Shown here: piece after piece, positions 9,057 through 15,494 of the stretch | How the letters are laid out: every line of letters starts with the position of its first letter | Numbering within the stretch: the first letter of the stretch is position 1 | Assembly (NCBI GenBank): GCA_937894585.1 | Contig: CALBGO010000037.1 | Coordinates: forward strand, 1 to 64,000 | Length of the DNA stretch: 64,000 nucleotides | From: an uncultured Eubacterium sp. | GTDB lineage: Bacteria > Bacillota > Clostridia > Peptostreptococcales > Anaerovoracaceae | Direction of reading: 5' to 3' | Notes under the pieces: generated by a model | The model's input: only the letters and a program-made list of their open reading frames with translations | Databases searched by the model: none | Told to the model about the DNA's origin: nothing | Program-made: the position numbers and the translations under genes

Positions 9057-9450
9057 TCCGATTCTCCGCAATCTTTCCCAAAATAGCATTCACATAGCCT
9101 GCCGAATCGGCTGTACCATATTTTTTCGCAAGTTCAACAGCTTCGTTGATAGAAACCGCTGACGGAATATCGGTCATATACAGAAGCTCACAGGCTGCAA
9201 GGCGCAGCACTGCCAAATCCGTCTTCGGCATTCTTTCCAGTTTCCAGCCGGTGCTGTATTCGGAAATTTTTGTATCCAGTTCCTCTTTCTTATTGCACAA
9301 AAGGGAATAAAGATCATTGCAGTAATCCTTCTGATTTGCCAGTTTCCGAGGGTTCATATAGTCTGTCTGATTATTTACATCAAAGTCTGCAGATGCTTCC
9401 ATCTGGAAAAATACCTGCATCATAAATTCTCTTGCTTCTTTTCTTGTCAT
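9049..9450 (-). CDS. nusB: Transcription antitermination factor NusB
   Basis: A 133-residue all-helical NusB protein: the N-terminal MTRKEAREFMMQVFFQME region and the C-terminal motif AVSINEAVELAKKYGT followed by YVNAILGKI are diagnostic. NusB binds boxA RNA with NusE/S10 in rRNA antitermination. It starts immediately after the asp23 stop codon (0-bp gap), with the Shine-Dalgarno inside asp23, so translation is probably coupled. Confidence 0.95.
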   Translation of the reverse strand: MTRKEAREFMMQVFFQMEASADFDVNNQTDYMNPRKLANQKDYCNDLYSLLCNKKEELDTKISEYSTGWKLERMPKTDLAVLRLAACELLYMTDIPSAVSINEAVELAKKYGTADSAGYVNAILGKIAENRNA

Positions 9451-9813
9451 TTATCTTTCGTCTTCCTCTCCGGGCAGGTCTACGCCCTGCACATGTATAT
9501 TAACCTCTTTTACTTTTTCATCTGTAATGGATTCGATTTCTTTTTTTACGCAGCTTTGGATTTCCCAGGCAAGCTGCGGAATCCTGACTCCGTATTCCAC
9601 GATTACATAAATATCGAGGGAAATCATATCATCGTCTCTGGAAAGCTTGATTCCTTTACCGCCGGGTTCAATGCCGAGTATATTGATGGAAAGATTATCC
9701 GTAAAGCCTGCGGCAAGTCTGCTGACCCCTTCGATTCGTGAAACAGCTCCGGCAGCGCAGGCTGTAATCACATCATCGGATATTTTAATTGTCCCCAAAT
9801 TCTCCTGCTGCAT
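9451..9813 (-). CDS. Asp23/Gls24 family envelope stress response protein
   Basis: A 120-residue Asp23 (DUF322) family protein: GTIKISDDVITACAAGAV, then GVSRLAAGF and DIYVIVEYGVRIPQLAWEIQ are typical. The role in clostridia is not settled; the gene next to nusB is a recurring feature of Firmicutes and some family members are membrane-associated via AmaP. It is the first protein gene of this operon. AAGGTGG precedes the ATG at 9813. The mRNA leader contains the tandem hairpin repeats described at 9848-10068. Confidence 0.92.
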   Translation of the reverse strand: MQQENLGTIKISDDVITACAAGAVSRIEGVSRLAAGFTDNLSINILGIEPGGKGIKLSRDDDMISLDIYVIVEYGVRIPQLAWEIQSCVKKEIESITDEKVKEVNIHVQGVDLPGEEDER

Positions 9814-9847
9814 ATTAAATCCACCTTGAAATTATTTGTATACCAAG

Positions 9848-10068
9848 CGGCAGCGCCGATGTAATCCTCAAAACCATTATAACACAGCATCTTGCTTCGG
9901 GCTGTGTTTCAATGGTTTTTACCTTGCGGCAGCGCCGGTATAATCTTCAAAACCATTATAACACGGCATCTTGCCTTGGGCTGTGTTTCAATGGTTTTTA
10001 CCTTACGGCAACGCCGCAGCAGCGCCAAAGCGCTGATACGATTGTTAAAACCATTATAACATCATATC
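9848..10068. repeat. Tandem 79-bp hairpin repeat (2.8 copies) in the asp23 leader
   Basis: Units start at 9848, 9927 and 10006, each with CGGCARCGCC, giving an exact 79-bp period. The first two units are about 93% identical by eye; the third is diverged and shortened. Each full unit holds an inverted repeat with arms AAAACCATTATAACACAGC and GCTGTGTTTCAATGGTTTT (17 of 19 pairs) and a 13-nt loop. The array lies between the spoIIIAH stop codon and asp23, downstream of the promoter at 10053-10081, so it should be transcribed as structured leader RNA. It also places three copies of a TATAATGGTTTT sequence on the minus strand. Confidence 0.85.
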
Positions 10069-10081
10069 CTCTGTTTATCAA
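10053..10081 (-). promoter_or_regulatory. Probable sigma-A promoter of the asp23-nusB operon
   Basis: Minus strand: -35 TTGATA (10081-10076), 17-nt spacer, -10 TATAAT (10058-10053). The predicted start near 10046 gives a leader of about 230 nt that includes the tandem hairpins. The -10 lies within a copy of the repeat's right arm. Confidence 0.65.
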
Positions 10082-10084
10082 TGT

Positions 10085-10720
10085 TTAATAGTTGCTTTGA
10101 ATTACGATTTTGTCGGCAGAACGTCCTGTTTCTGCCATAATAATGCTGCAGATTTTTGCCGCGGTGTTTTGATCGAGATCCCGTTCATCGACTGTAACGG
10201 TTACGGTGCTGTCAGTAATAATCACAAGGCAGTCCGGCAGATTTTTTCCGGAAATAATATTCGTTACAGCAACTTCCTGCTCCATATAATCGGTCAATTT
10301 TTCCTTGCTTGCCACCGCATTCTTCTTTTCGGCATCGTTTGTGGAATTTTTAATGGTATCATCATATTTTCCGATTAAATCGCTGCGTTCCATTTCCAGC
10401 TTTGCCCGCTGTGCAGAAAAAACGTCGCTGCCGGCTGCCGATTTGCCGCTTTCACCGTCTTCATCCGCACCGTTTCCTTCCTCGGTCAACCCGCTGCTTT
10501 CCTCGGAATTTTCCGGTGGAAATTCTCCGCTTTCTTCCTCTTTTGCGATATTACGGCTGTCTACAAGAACATCTCCGTCGTGAAGAGGAATCTCTCCTGC
10601 TTTCATTTCCGTCACCACAAGACCTGCGCAGAATACCAGCGCTACAGCGGTAATCACAATATTTTCTTTTTTATTAAAAAAACCTTTGAATCCGGATTTA
10701 CTCTTGCTGTTTGTTTTCAT
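10085..10720 (-). CDS. spoIIIAH: Stage III sporulation protein AH
   Basis: About 211 residues. It has a short basic N-terminus, one membrane segment (IVITAVALVFCAGLVV), a long acidic low-complexity linker (roughly residues 55-95), and a C-terminal ring-building-motif domain ending DKIVIQSNY. In sporulation SpoIIIAH in the mother-cell membrane binds SpoIIQ from the forespore, forming the feeding-tube channel. The start at 10720 is chosen from AGGAGG 9 nt upstream; an ATG at 10726 is possible. It overlaps spoIIIAG by 23 bp. It is the last gene of the spoIIIA operon. Confidence 0.93.
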   Translation of the reverse strand: MKTNSKSKSGFKGFFNKKENIVITAVALVFCAGLVVTEMKAGEIPLHDGDVLVDSRNIAKEEESGEFPPENSEESSGLTEEGNGADEDGESGKSAAGSDVFSAQRAKLEMERSDLIGKYDDTIKNSTNDAEKKNAVASKEKLTDYMEQEVAVTNIISGKNLPDCLVIITDSTVTVTVDERDLDQNTAAKICSIIMAETGRSADKIVIQSNY

Positions 10721-11090
10721 TTTCATTTTCCTCCTGATTTTTCTCAAATACCATTACACTGGAAACAGGTATGTCGAACAAAGTAGCAACCCCTTTTGCG
10801 ATATCGTTTTTCACTACGGGGTCGTGTGCTCCCTGAGCAGTGACGATAACACCGGAAACCATACCTTTTTCCCCATATTCTATCATAACACTGACCTCAC
10901 CCACCCCCTTAACATCGGACAGAAAGCTGCATAAGGCAGCCTCAGAAGCGCCGTTGTCATCGGAAATCTGTTTTCTGCTGTCGTCAGGATCCGTCAGAAC
11001 GCTGACTGTCAGCAGGAAGATCGATGAAATGATAATTGCCGTAATAATTTTTACAGCCGTATCTTTTGTAAACTGAATTTTCCCAAACAT
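10698..11090 (-). CDS. spoIIIAG: Stage III sporulation protein AG (short form)
   Basis: 130 residues with one N-terminal membrane segment (IITAIIISSIFLLTVSVL) and a compact domain containing GVGEVSVMIEYGEKG and DIPVSSVMVFEKNQ. In B. subtilis SpoIIIAG is about 229 residues and forms a large 30-fold ring through a ring-building motif with a long beta insertion. This version is much shorter, so the insertion is probably missing. The very acidic, Gln/Glu-rich tail overlaps spoIIIAH. The start ATG at 11090 follows the spoIIIAF stop by 46 bp. Confidence 0.9.
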   Translation of the reverse strand: MFGKIQFTKDTAVKIITAIIISSIFLLTVSVLTDPDDSRKQISDDNGASEAALCSFLSDVKGVGEVSVMIEYGEKGMVSGVIVTAQGAHDPVVKNDIAKGVATLFDIPVSSVMVFEKNQEENENENKQQE

Positions 11091-11136
11091 AATGCCCTCT
11101 TTATGTCTATTTTAAAATATTCCCGCCTTCTGTCTT

Positions 11137-11304
11137 TTATGCCGGAAAACTGCTGACCGGAGACAGAATTACGGCAAGAACGATAATAGAAAAAATAAAC
11201 TTCAGATAATTTGCCATCGTTCCTTCCGGCATCAGTATTTCAATAAAAGTAATCGACAAAATAACGATAAAAATGTCCTTTATCCAAATGATCACTTCGT
11301 TCAC
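11137..11304 (-). CDS. spoIIIAF: Stage III sporulation protein AF, minimal form (55 residues)
   Basis: A small gene between spoIIIAE and spoIIIAG. It starts at GTG 11304, overlapping the spoIIIAE stop by 4 bp (GTGA-type coupling with a GGAGG upstream), and stops at TAA 11137-11139. The product, MNEVIIWIKDIFIVILSIT followed by FIEILMPEGTMANYLKFI and FSIIVLAVILSPV, has two membrane segments. The central LMPEGTMANYLKFI matches the SpoIIIAF N-terminal pattern (MLLPSSSMQKYAK in B. subtilis, from memory). The cytosolic ring-building domain of the 206-residue B. subtilis protein is absent, and the next 46 bp to spoIIIAG leave no room for it. Confidence 0.82.
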   Translation of the reverse strand: MNEVIIWIKDIFIVILSITFIEILMPEGTMANYLKFIFSIIVLAVILSPVSSFPA

Positions 11305-12389
11305 ATTTTTCCTCCCATACTGATAACAGATGTGATGAAAATAATAAACAGCAGCGAAGCAAAGAACAGAATTGCTCCCATTGCAATCAGCGAAGTACCG
11401 ATATCCGATACACTCTGCGACAATTTTTTCGACGCTACAGGTTCGATAAGAAGTGAGGTGATTTTATAGATAACGGCAACCGCAAGTATTTTTACAATCG
11501 GTGTCAGGACCAGTGCCACAATCAGAAGAATACCGAAAATACCTACAACGCTTTTTATAGAACCCATACACTTTAAAAACAGTTCAACTGTATCTGCGGT
11601 AAAACCGCCGACAATAGGGATAAATGCATCTAAAGAATACTTTGCCGTTCCCATCAGAAGACCGTCTGCGGTCTTTGTAATCAGTCCCTGTATGGCAATC
11701 ATACCGGACATTAAAGTCAGAATAATTCCGGTCAGAAACAGCGACGCCTGTCTGATAAACTTGGAAAGCCCGTTTACATAATCTTTTTCTGTTAAACAAT
11801 TCAGCAGACTCAGCACAGTAGAAATAAAAATACCCGGGAGTATCATATTCTTAATCAATGCCTGAAAAACAGTAATCGCAGTCAGCAGAAACGGACTCAT
11901 TACAGTTCCTGTCGTAACCTGCCCCATAGAAATCAGAATTGTAACCAGCACAGGAAGCAGAATTTCCATAGTGTATGCAATTGTACCGATGGAGTCGGCT
12001 GTAAGCTGATATACCGTATCAAAGTTTGTCACAGCAAGACCGATAATGACAATGCTGCATACAAGTCCCGCAATATCGCTGACACCTTTTCTTCCGAATG
12101 AGCCGGACAGGTTTTTCAAAAGTCCGATTACAATACATACGGTGAGAATTTCAATACCGACTACCAGCGCAGCTTTTATTTCATACAGAAACAGAGCCTT
12201 CAGACTTTCGATCATTTCCTCAGAGTCAAAGATACTCTCTCCTGAAAGTGTCGCGTCAACGATTTTGTCCAAGGTGAACTGATCGGATATGCCGCCCGAA
12301 AGATTTCCCGCATAATCTGAAAGCATATCGGTTTTTTCTTCATCGACAAGGTTATCCATCTGTTTTTTAACAATTTCATCAAAATCCAT
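11301..12389 (-). CDS. spoIIIAE: Stage III sporulation protein AE
   Basis: A 362-residue polytopic membrane protein with about eight hydrophobic segments after a soluble N-terminal 90 residues. The conserved family stretches LLPVLVTILISMGQVTTGT and SKFIRQASLFLTGIILTLMS are present. SpoIIIAE is an integral-membrane part of the SpoIIIA-SpoIIQ channel connecting mother cell and forespore. It sits 5 bp after spoIIIAD and overlaps spoIIIAF. Confidence 0.95.
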   Translation of the reverse strand: MDFDEIVKKQMDNLVDEEKTDMLSDYAGNLSGGISDQFTLDKIVDATLSGESIFDSEEMIESLKALFLYEIKAALVVGIEILTVCIVIGLLKNLSGSFGRKGVSDIAGLVCSIVIIGLAVTNFDTVYQLTADSIGTIAYTMEILLPVLVTILISMGQVTTGTVMSPFLLTAITVFQALIKNMILPGIFISTVLSLLNCLTEKDYVNGLSKFIRQASLFLTGIILTLMSGMIAIQGLITKTADGLLMGTAKYSLDAFIPIVGGFTADTVELFLKCMGSIKSVVGIFGILLIVALVLTPIVKILAVAVIYKITSLLIEPVASKKLSQSVSDIGTSLIAMGAILFFASLLFIIFITSVISMGGKM

Positions 12390-12394
12390 CGTAA

Positions 12395-12778
12395 TTACAA
12401 CAGCTCCTCCACCAGATTCAGAATCGAAACAAATACCGGTACAGCAATACAGAAAATGATAATTTTTCCGGCAAGCTCCACTTTTGCGGCAATGGAATTC
12501 TCCCCGGAATCTCTGCAGAGCTGGGAAGTGAATTCCGTAATATATGCGACTGCCAGCACTTTGATAATGATGGGGAAATATCCCTTTCCGCAGTCAAGCC
12601 GTTCATAAAGCCCTGAAATATAGGAAAATGCATATTTCAAACTGTCGGTCAGAAAGTAAAGAATCAAAATACTGCATCCGAGCGCGGTAAAGACCCCGAA
12701 TTCCGGCTTGTAATTTTTTACAAGGACTATCAGAATCACTGCACAAAGTGCCAGCGCTGCGATTTTTACAATCTCCAT
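12395..12778 (-). CDS. spoIIIAD: Stage III sporulation protein AD
   Basis: 127 residues, about four hydrophobic segments, with the SpoIIIAC/AD family signature around IIIKVLAVAYITEFTSQLC (residues 70-88) and a preceding PEFGVFTALGCSILILY. It is a membrane component of the SpoIIIA export complex. It follows spoIIIAC with a 3-bp gap and precedes spoIIIAE by 5 bp, in the canonical order. Confidence 0.94.
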   Translation of the reverse strand: MEIVKIAALALCAVILIVLVKNYKPEFGVFTALGCSILILYFLTDSLKYAFSYISGLYERLDCGKGYFPIIIKVLAVAYITEFTSQLCRDSGENSIAAKVELAGKIIIFCIAVPVFVSILNLVEELL

Positions 12779-12781
12779 AAA

Positions 12782-12976
12782 TCAAAATTCCATAAATACT
12801 TTAATGGTTTCAAAGAATTCGGCAAGCATTTTGACAATAATCACCAAAACGATAATGACACCGGCAAGTGTTGTCATCATTGCCATTTCTTCCTTGCCTG
12901 CTTTAATCAGAATCTGATTCAAAAGCGCAATGCAGATTCCGATTCCCGTTATTTTAAAAATCACACTGATACCCAA
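12782..12976 (-). CDS. spoIIIAC: Stage III sporulation protein AC
   Basis: 64 residues with two membrane segments. The signature GIGICIALLNQILIKAGKEE followed by a polar turn and MMTTLAGVIIVLVIIVKM is diagnostic of SpoIIIAC, which is homologous to SpoIIIAD. The size is normal. It lies 14 bp after spoIIIAB in the operon. Confidence 0.95.
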   Translation of the reverse strand: MGISVIFKITGIGICIALLNQILIKAGKEEMAMMTTLAGVIIVLVIIVKMLAEFFETIKVFMEF

Positions 12977-12990
12977 GTTTTTATCCTCCT

Positions 12991-13506
12991 TTACATCATA
13001 ACGACAGCAATGATACAGCCCGCGGACATTCCGAGCCTGCTGTACATCTTTCCTTTTGTGCGGATTTCCTCCGCAGCTTCCGCAATCTGTCCGTCCAGCC
13101 GGTTATGCAGCAGCTCGAAATGATTCTGCTGTCCCTTATAATCGCTTTGCCCGAGAAAATCCCCGCATTTTTTGACGATAGCAAGATCCTCTTCCGTCAG
13201 GGCCGTTTCTTTATAAACAATGTCCGCAGCTTTTTTCCAGTTACAGTTCATAGAGCTTTCGCAGGTCAGATAGGAGGTCAGGCAGTTTCTTAAAAGCTCT
13301 GCGCTCTCTCCTTCCGTTTCAGCGGCAAGACGCCGGAAAATCTGCGGCAGAGGCTCCTTAAAATAGCTGATTTCTGTGGAAATGTGCAGGAGCAGATTCT
13401 TGAAATCAAGAAGAAGCCGCTTCCGCTCTTTCAGATTGGAGGCTTTCATAAGTCCTGCTGCGCTGCAGCCGATGACAGCAAGAAGAATCCCCGTAAGTTT
13501 AACCAC
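12991..13506 (-). CDS. spoIIIAB: Stage III sporulation protein AB
   Basis: 171 residues, homologous to type II secretion inner-membrane GspF-like proteins. N- and C-terminal hydrophobic segments (LTGILLAVIGCSAAGLM and LGMSAGCIIAVVMM) flank a soluble helical region with the family motif ISTEISYFKEPLPQIFRRLA. It is thought to work with the SpoIIIAA ATPase in building the SpoIIIA channel. It overlaps spoIIIAA by 8 bp. Confidence 0.94.
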   Translation of the reverse strand: MVKLTGILLAVIGCSAAGLMKASNLKERKRLLLDFKNLLLHISTEISYFKEPLPQIFRRLAAETEGESAELLRNCLTSYLTCESSMNCNWKKAADIVYKETALTEEDLAIVKKCGDFLGQSDYKGQQNHFELLHNRLDGQIAEAAEEIRTKGKMYSRLGMSAGCIIAVVMM

Positions 13507-14377
13507 GACACACCTCCTTTACTGTTCCTGCAGACGGTTTGTCGGACAGAAATACCAGATAATCGAAAATATGTTTCTCTGCCATTTCAAAAAGGTCGGT
13601 TTTGGAGAGGTCTTCAAAAGAAGCGCCGTGAATGGTGGTAACAACGGAAACTCCGCAGAAAATACAGTTTTTTACGGCCTCGGCATCATCTTCTGTTCCT
13701 ATCTCGTCTGCAATTACAACATTGGGAGACATAGAACGCACCAGCATGCGCATTCCCTCCGCTTTCGGACAGGCGTCCAGCACATCGACCATGGTTCCGA
13801 AAGTATACGGACTGACACCGCTTGCCATACCGGCAATTTCCGAACGCTCGTCACAGATAGCGACTTTATAGTCCCTCATACTTAAGTTCCTTGCAATATC
13901 CCGAAGTAATGTCGTTTTACCGCAGCCCGGAGGCGAAATAATCAGCATATTGCAAAGGGTGCCGTCCGGCTTTATCAAATACCGCAGCAGACTGTCGCTG
14001 CAGCCGGGAATTTCTCTGGAATATCTGATGTTCAGAGAGCTGATATCTTTCAGCATGGTGACGCGCCCTTTCTCAACAACAGCCTTCCCGCAGATTCCGA
14101 CCCTGTGTCCGCCGTCGATAGTAATGAACCCCTTCGCAATGTCTTCTTCATAAGCATAATAAGAGAATTTCATCAGATTGTTTAAGAGTCCGTGTATCTC
14201 ACCGCTTTCAATGTCTGCGCAAAGCTCAAAGCGGCGTCCGCCTGCGAAAATCTGCACCGGTTTACCTCTGTAAACACGGATTTCTTCTACGGTGTTTCTG
14301 ATCTCCTCCGGAAGTCCCTCTATCTGCTGCTGCACAGAAAGCGGAAAGCAGCGGAACACTTTTTCAAAATGGTTCAT
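13499..14377 (-). CDS. spoIIIAA: Stage III sporulation protein AA (secretion-type ATPase)
   Basis: A 292-residue ATPase of the GspE/VirB11-like group: Walker A SPPGCGKTTLLRDI near residue 155 and Walker B NVVIADEIG near residue 220. It is the only ATPase of the SpoIIIA-SpoIIQ apparatus. I use the ATG at 14377, preceded by AAAGGACAGG; an in-frame extension upstream runs across a hairpin and is not conserved. That Shine-Dalgarno lies inside the right arm of the hairpin at 14386-14420. It is the first gene of spoIIIA; a sigma-E-like promoter may overlap the hairpin. Confidence 0.94.
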   Translation of the reverse strand: MNHFEKVFRCFPLSVQQQIEGLPEEIRNTVEEIRVYRGKPVQIFAGGRRFELCADIESGEIHGLLNNLMKFSYYAYEEDIAKGFITIDGGHRVGICGKAVVEKGRVTMLKDISSLNIRYSREIPGCSDSLLRYLIKPDGTLCNMLIISPPGCGKTTLLRDIARNLSMRDYKVAICDERSEIAGMASGVSPYTFGTMVDVLDACPKAEGMRMLVRSMSPNVVIADEIGTEDDAEAVKNCIFCGVSVVTTIHGASFEDLSKTDLFEMAEKHIFDYLVFLSDKPSAGTVKEVCRG

Positions 14378-14420
14378 AAAAAATACCTGTCCTTTCTCTA
14401 TACTATATGAGAAGGACAGG
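14378..14420 (-). terminator. Terminator-like hairpin that masks the spoIIIAA ribosome binding site
   Basis: Arms CCTGTCCTTTCTC (14386-14398) and GAGAAGGACAGG (14409-14420) pair over 12 bp with one bulge. On the minus strand the stem is followed by TATTTTTT. It therefore resembles an intrinsic terminator for transcripts coming from the Rpn-family gene. The descending arm is also the Shine-Dalgarno of spoIIIAA, so read-through mRNA would have a masked ribosome binding site. Confidence 0.6.
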
Positions 14421-14447
14421 CGGATATGATAGTTTTTTTGAGTTAAA

Positions 14448-15323
14448 TTACAGACTGAATTCCTTGTACAGTTCCCTACGGAATTCCTCGTCTTCCGTGC
14501 TTCTTGCAAGATCGTCGGTTCTCCCTGCGGCTAACAGCTTCTTAACCAGCATATTATAACGCTGCTCGCCTTCAATAAGAGCTTTCTTTCTTGCCATGTA
14601 TTCGCGATTTCTGATTTCTTCCTCAATGGTCATAATTTTCATCGCCTCCTTATCATGATTGCACTTTATAACTTCTCTGTGAATATCATCTACCAGGGCA
14701 TCTTTACCCGGTTTTGGAATTCCGCCGTTAACATAGTCGAATAAAGCCTTTAATCCCGGCGAAATATCTTTCTTTTTACTCTTACTGTTTAAGAATATTG
14801 TATAACTTTCATCTCCGAGCCGCAAGGATTTTTTTACATCATAATATTCGAACTCATATACCGGCTCATCTTGTCCGAACAAATCGAAACAGCACAAAAA
14901 GATGACATAACACGGACGAAGTTCGCTGTAATACTGTCCTCTTCTATGCAGTTTCGTATCAATCATCCCATGATAATATCTGCTGCGTTTTGCAAGATCA
15001 TCCCGATTATCAGCCTGTAGCTCAAAATCAAACCAAGAATCATTTCCTTCAAAAAGTACATCGAGCCGCACACTTTTACCGAACTCACGATTTAAAATTG
15101 TCTGTTCTGTCTCTACTGAAAAATCCGCTTTAAATTCTTCGGTGCTTTCGGTAACACTATCTGTTTCTTTCAAAATTTCTTTTTCATCATAAAGATGAAT
15201 CTCTTTGATTCTTTTAGCCGGAAAAATTCGTTCCAAAAATGCTCTGCATCGGTTTTTATCCCGCATAACCAGAGAAAACATCAACTGGTTGGAAAACGGA
15301 AACCATCTTTCTTCTGTTTTCAT
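14448..15323 (-). CDS. Rpn/PD-(D/E)XK nuclease family transposase-like protein
   Basis: 291 residues of the PD-(D/E)XK family often annotated as Rpn-family recombination-promoting nuclease or putative transposase. The likely active-site core is RLDVLFEGNDSWFDFELQ (near residue 85-102), giving D-x(n)-E-x-Q, followed by YYHGMIDTKL. The C-terminal third is charged and helical. Relatives in E. coli (RpnA) are DNA endonucleases that raise recombination; this one is not proven active. It is an insertion between spoIIIA and sbcCD. An 11-bp direct repeat, ACAGACTGAAT, occurs at its 3' end (14450-14460) and upstream (15382-15392). A possible promoter TTGATT-N17-TATTGT lies just upstream. Confidence 0.82.
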   Translation of the reverse strand: MKTEERWFPFSNQLMFSLVMRDKNRCRAFLERIFPAKRIKEIHLYDEKEILKETDSVTESTEEFKADFSVETEQTILNREFGKSVRLDVLFEGNDSWFDFELQADNRDDLAKRSRYYHGMIDTKLHRRGQYYSELRPCYVIFLCCFDLFGQDEPVYEFEYYDVKKSLRLGDESYTIFLNSKSKKKDISPGLKALFDYVNGGIPKPGKDALVDDIHREVIKCNHDKEAMKIMTIEEEIRNREYMARKKALIEGEQRYNMLVKKLLAAGRTDDLARSTEDEEFRRELYKEFSL

Positions 15324-15494
15324 GTTTTACTCCTTATTTACCGGTTTCAGCTGTTCCATCGATGGTAAGCTTAACAATACAACAGACTGAATGTAAAATC
15401 AAGGGAGATGTAAACATTTGACATTTTCTCGTAACTTTTTGGTATTTTTTTGTACAAAGATTCCTTGGAATCTATACGGGTATTTAATAGTATT

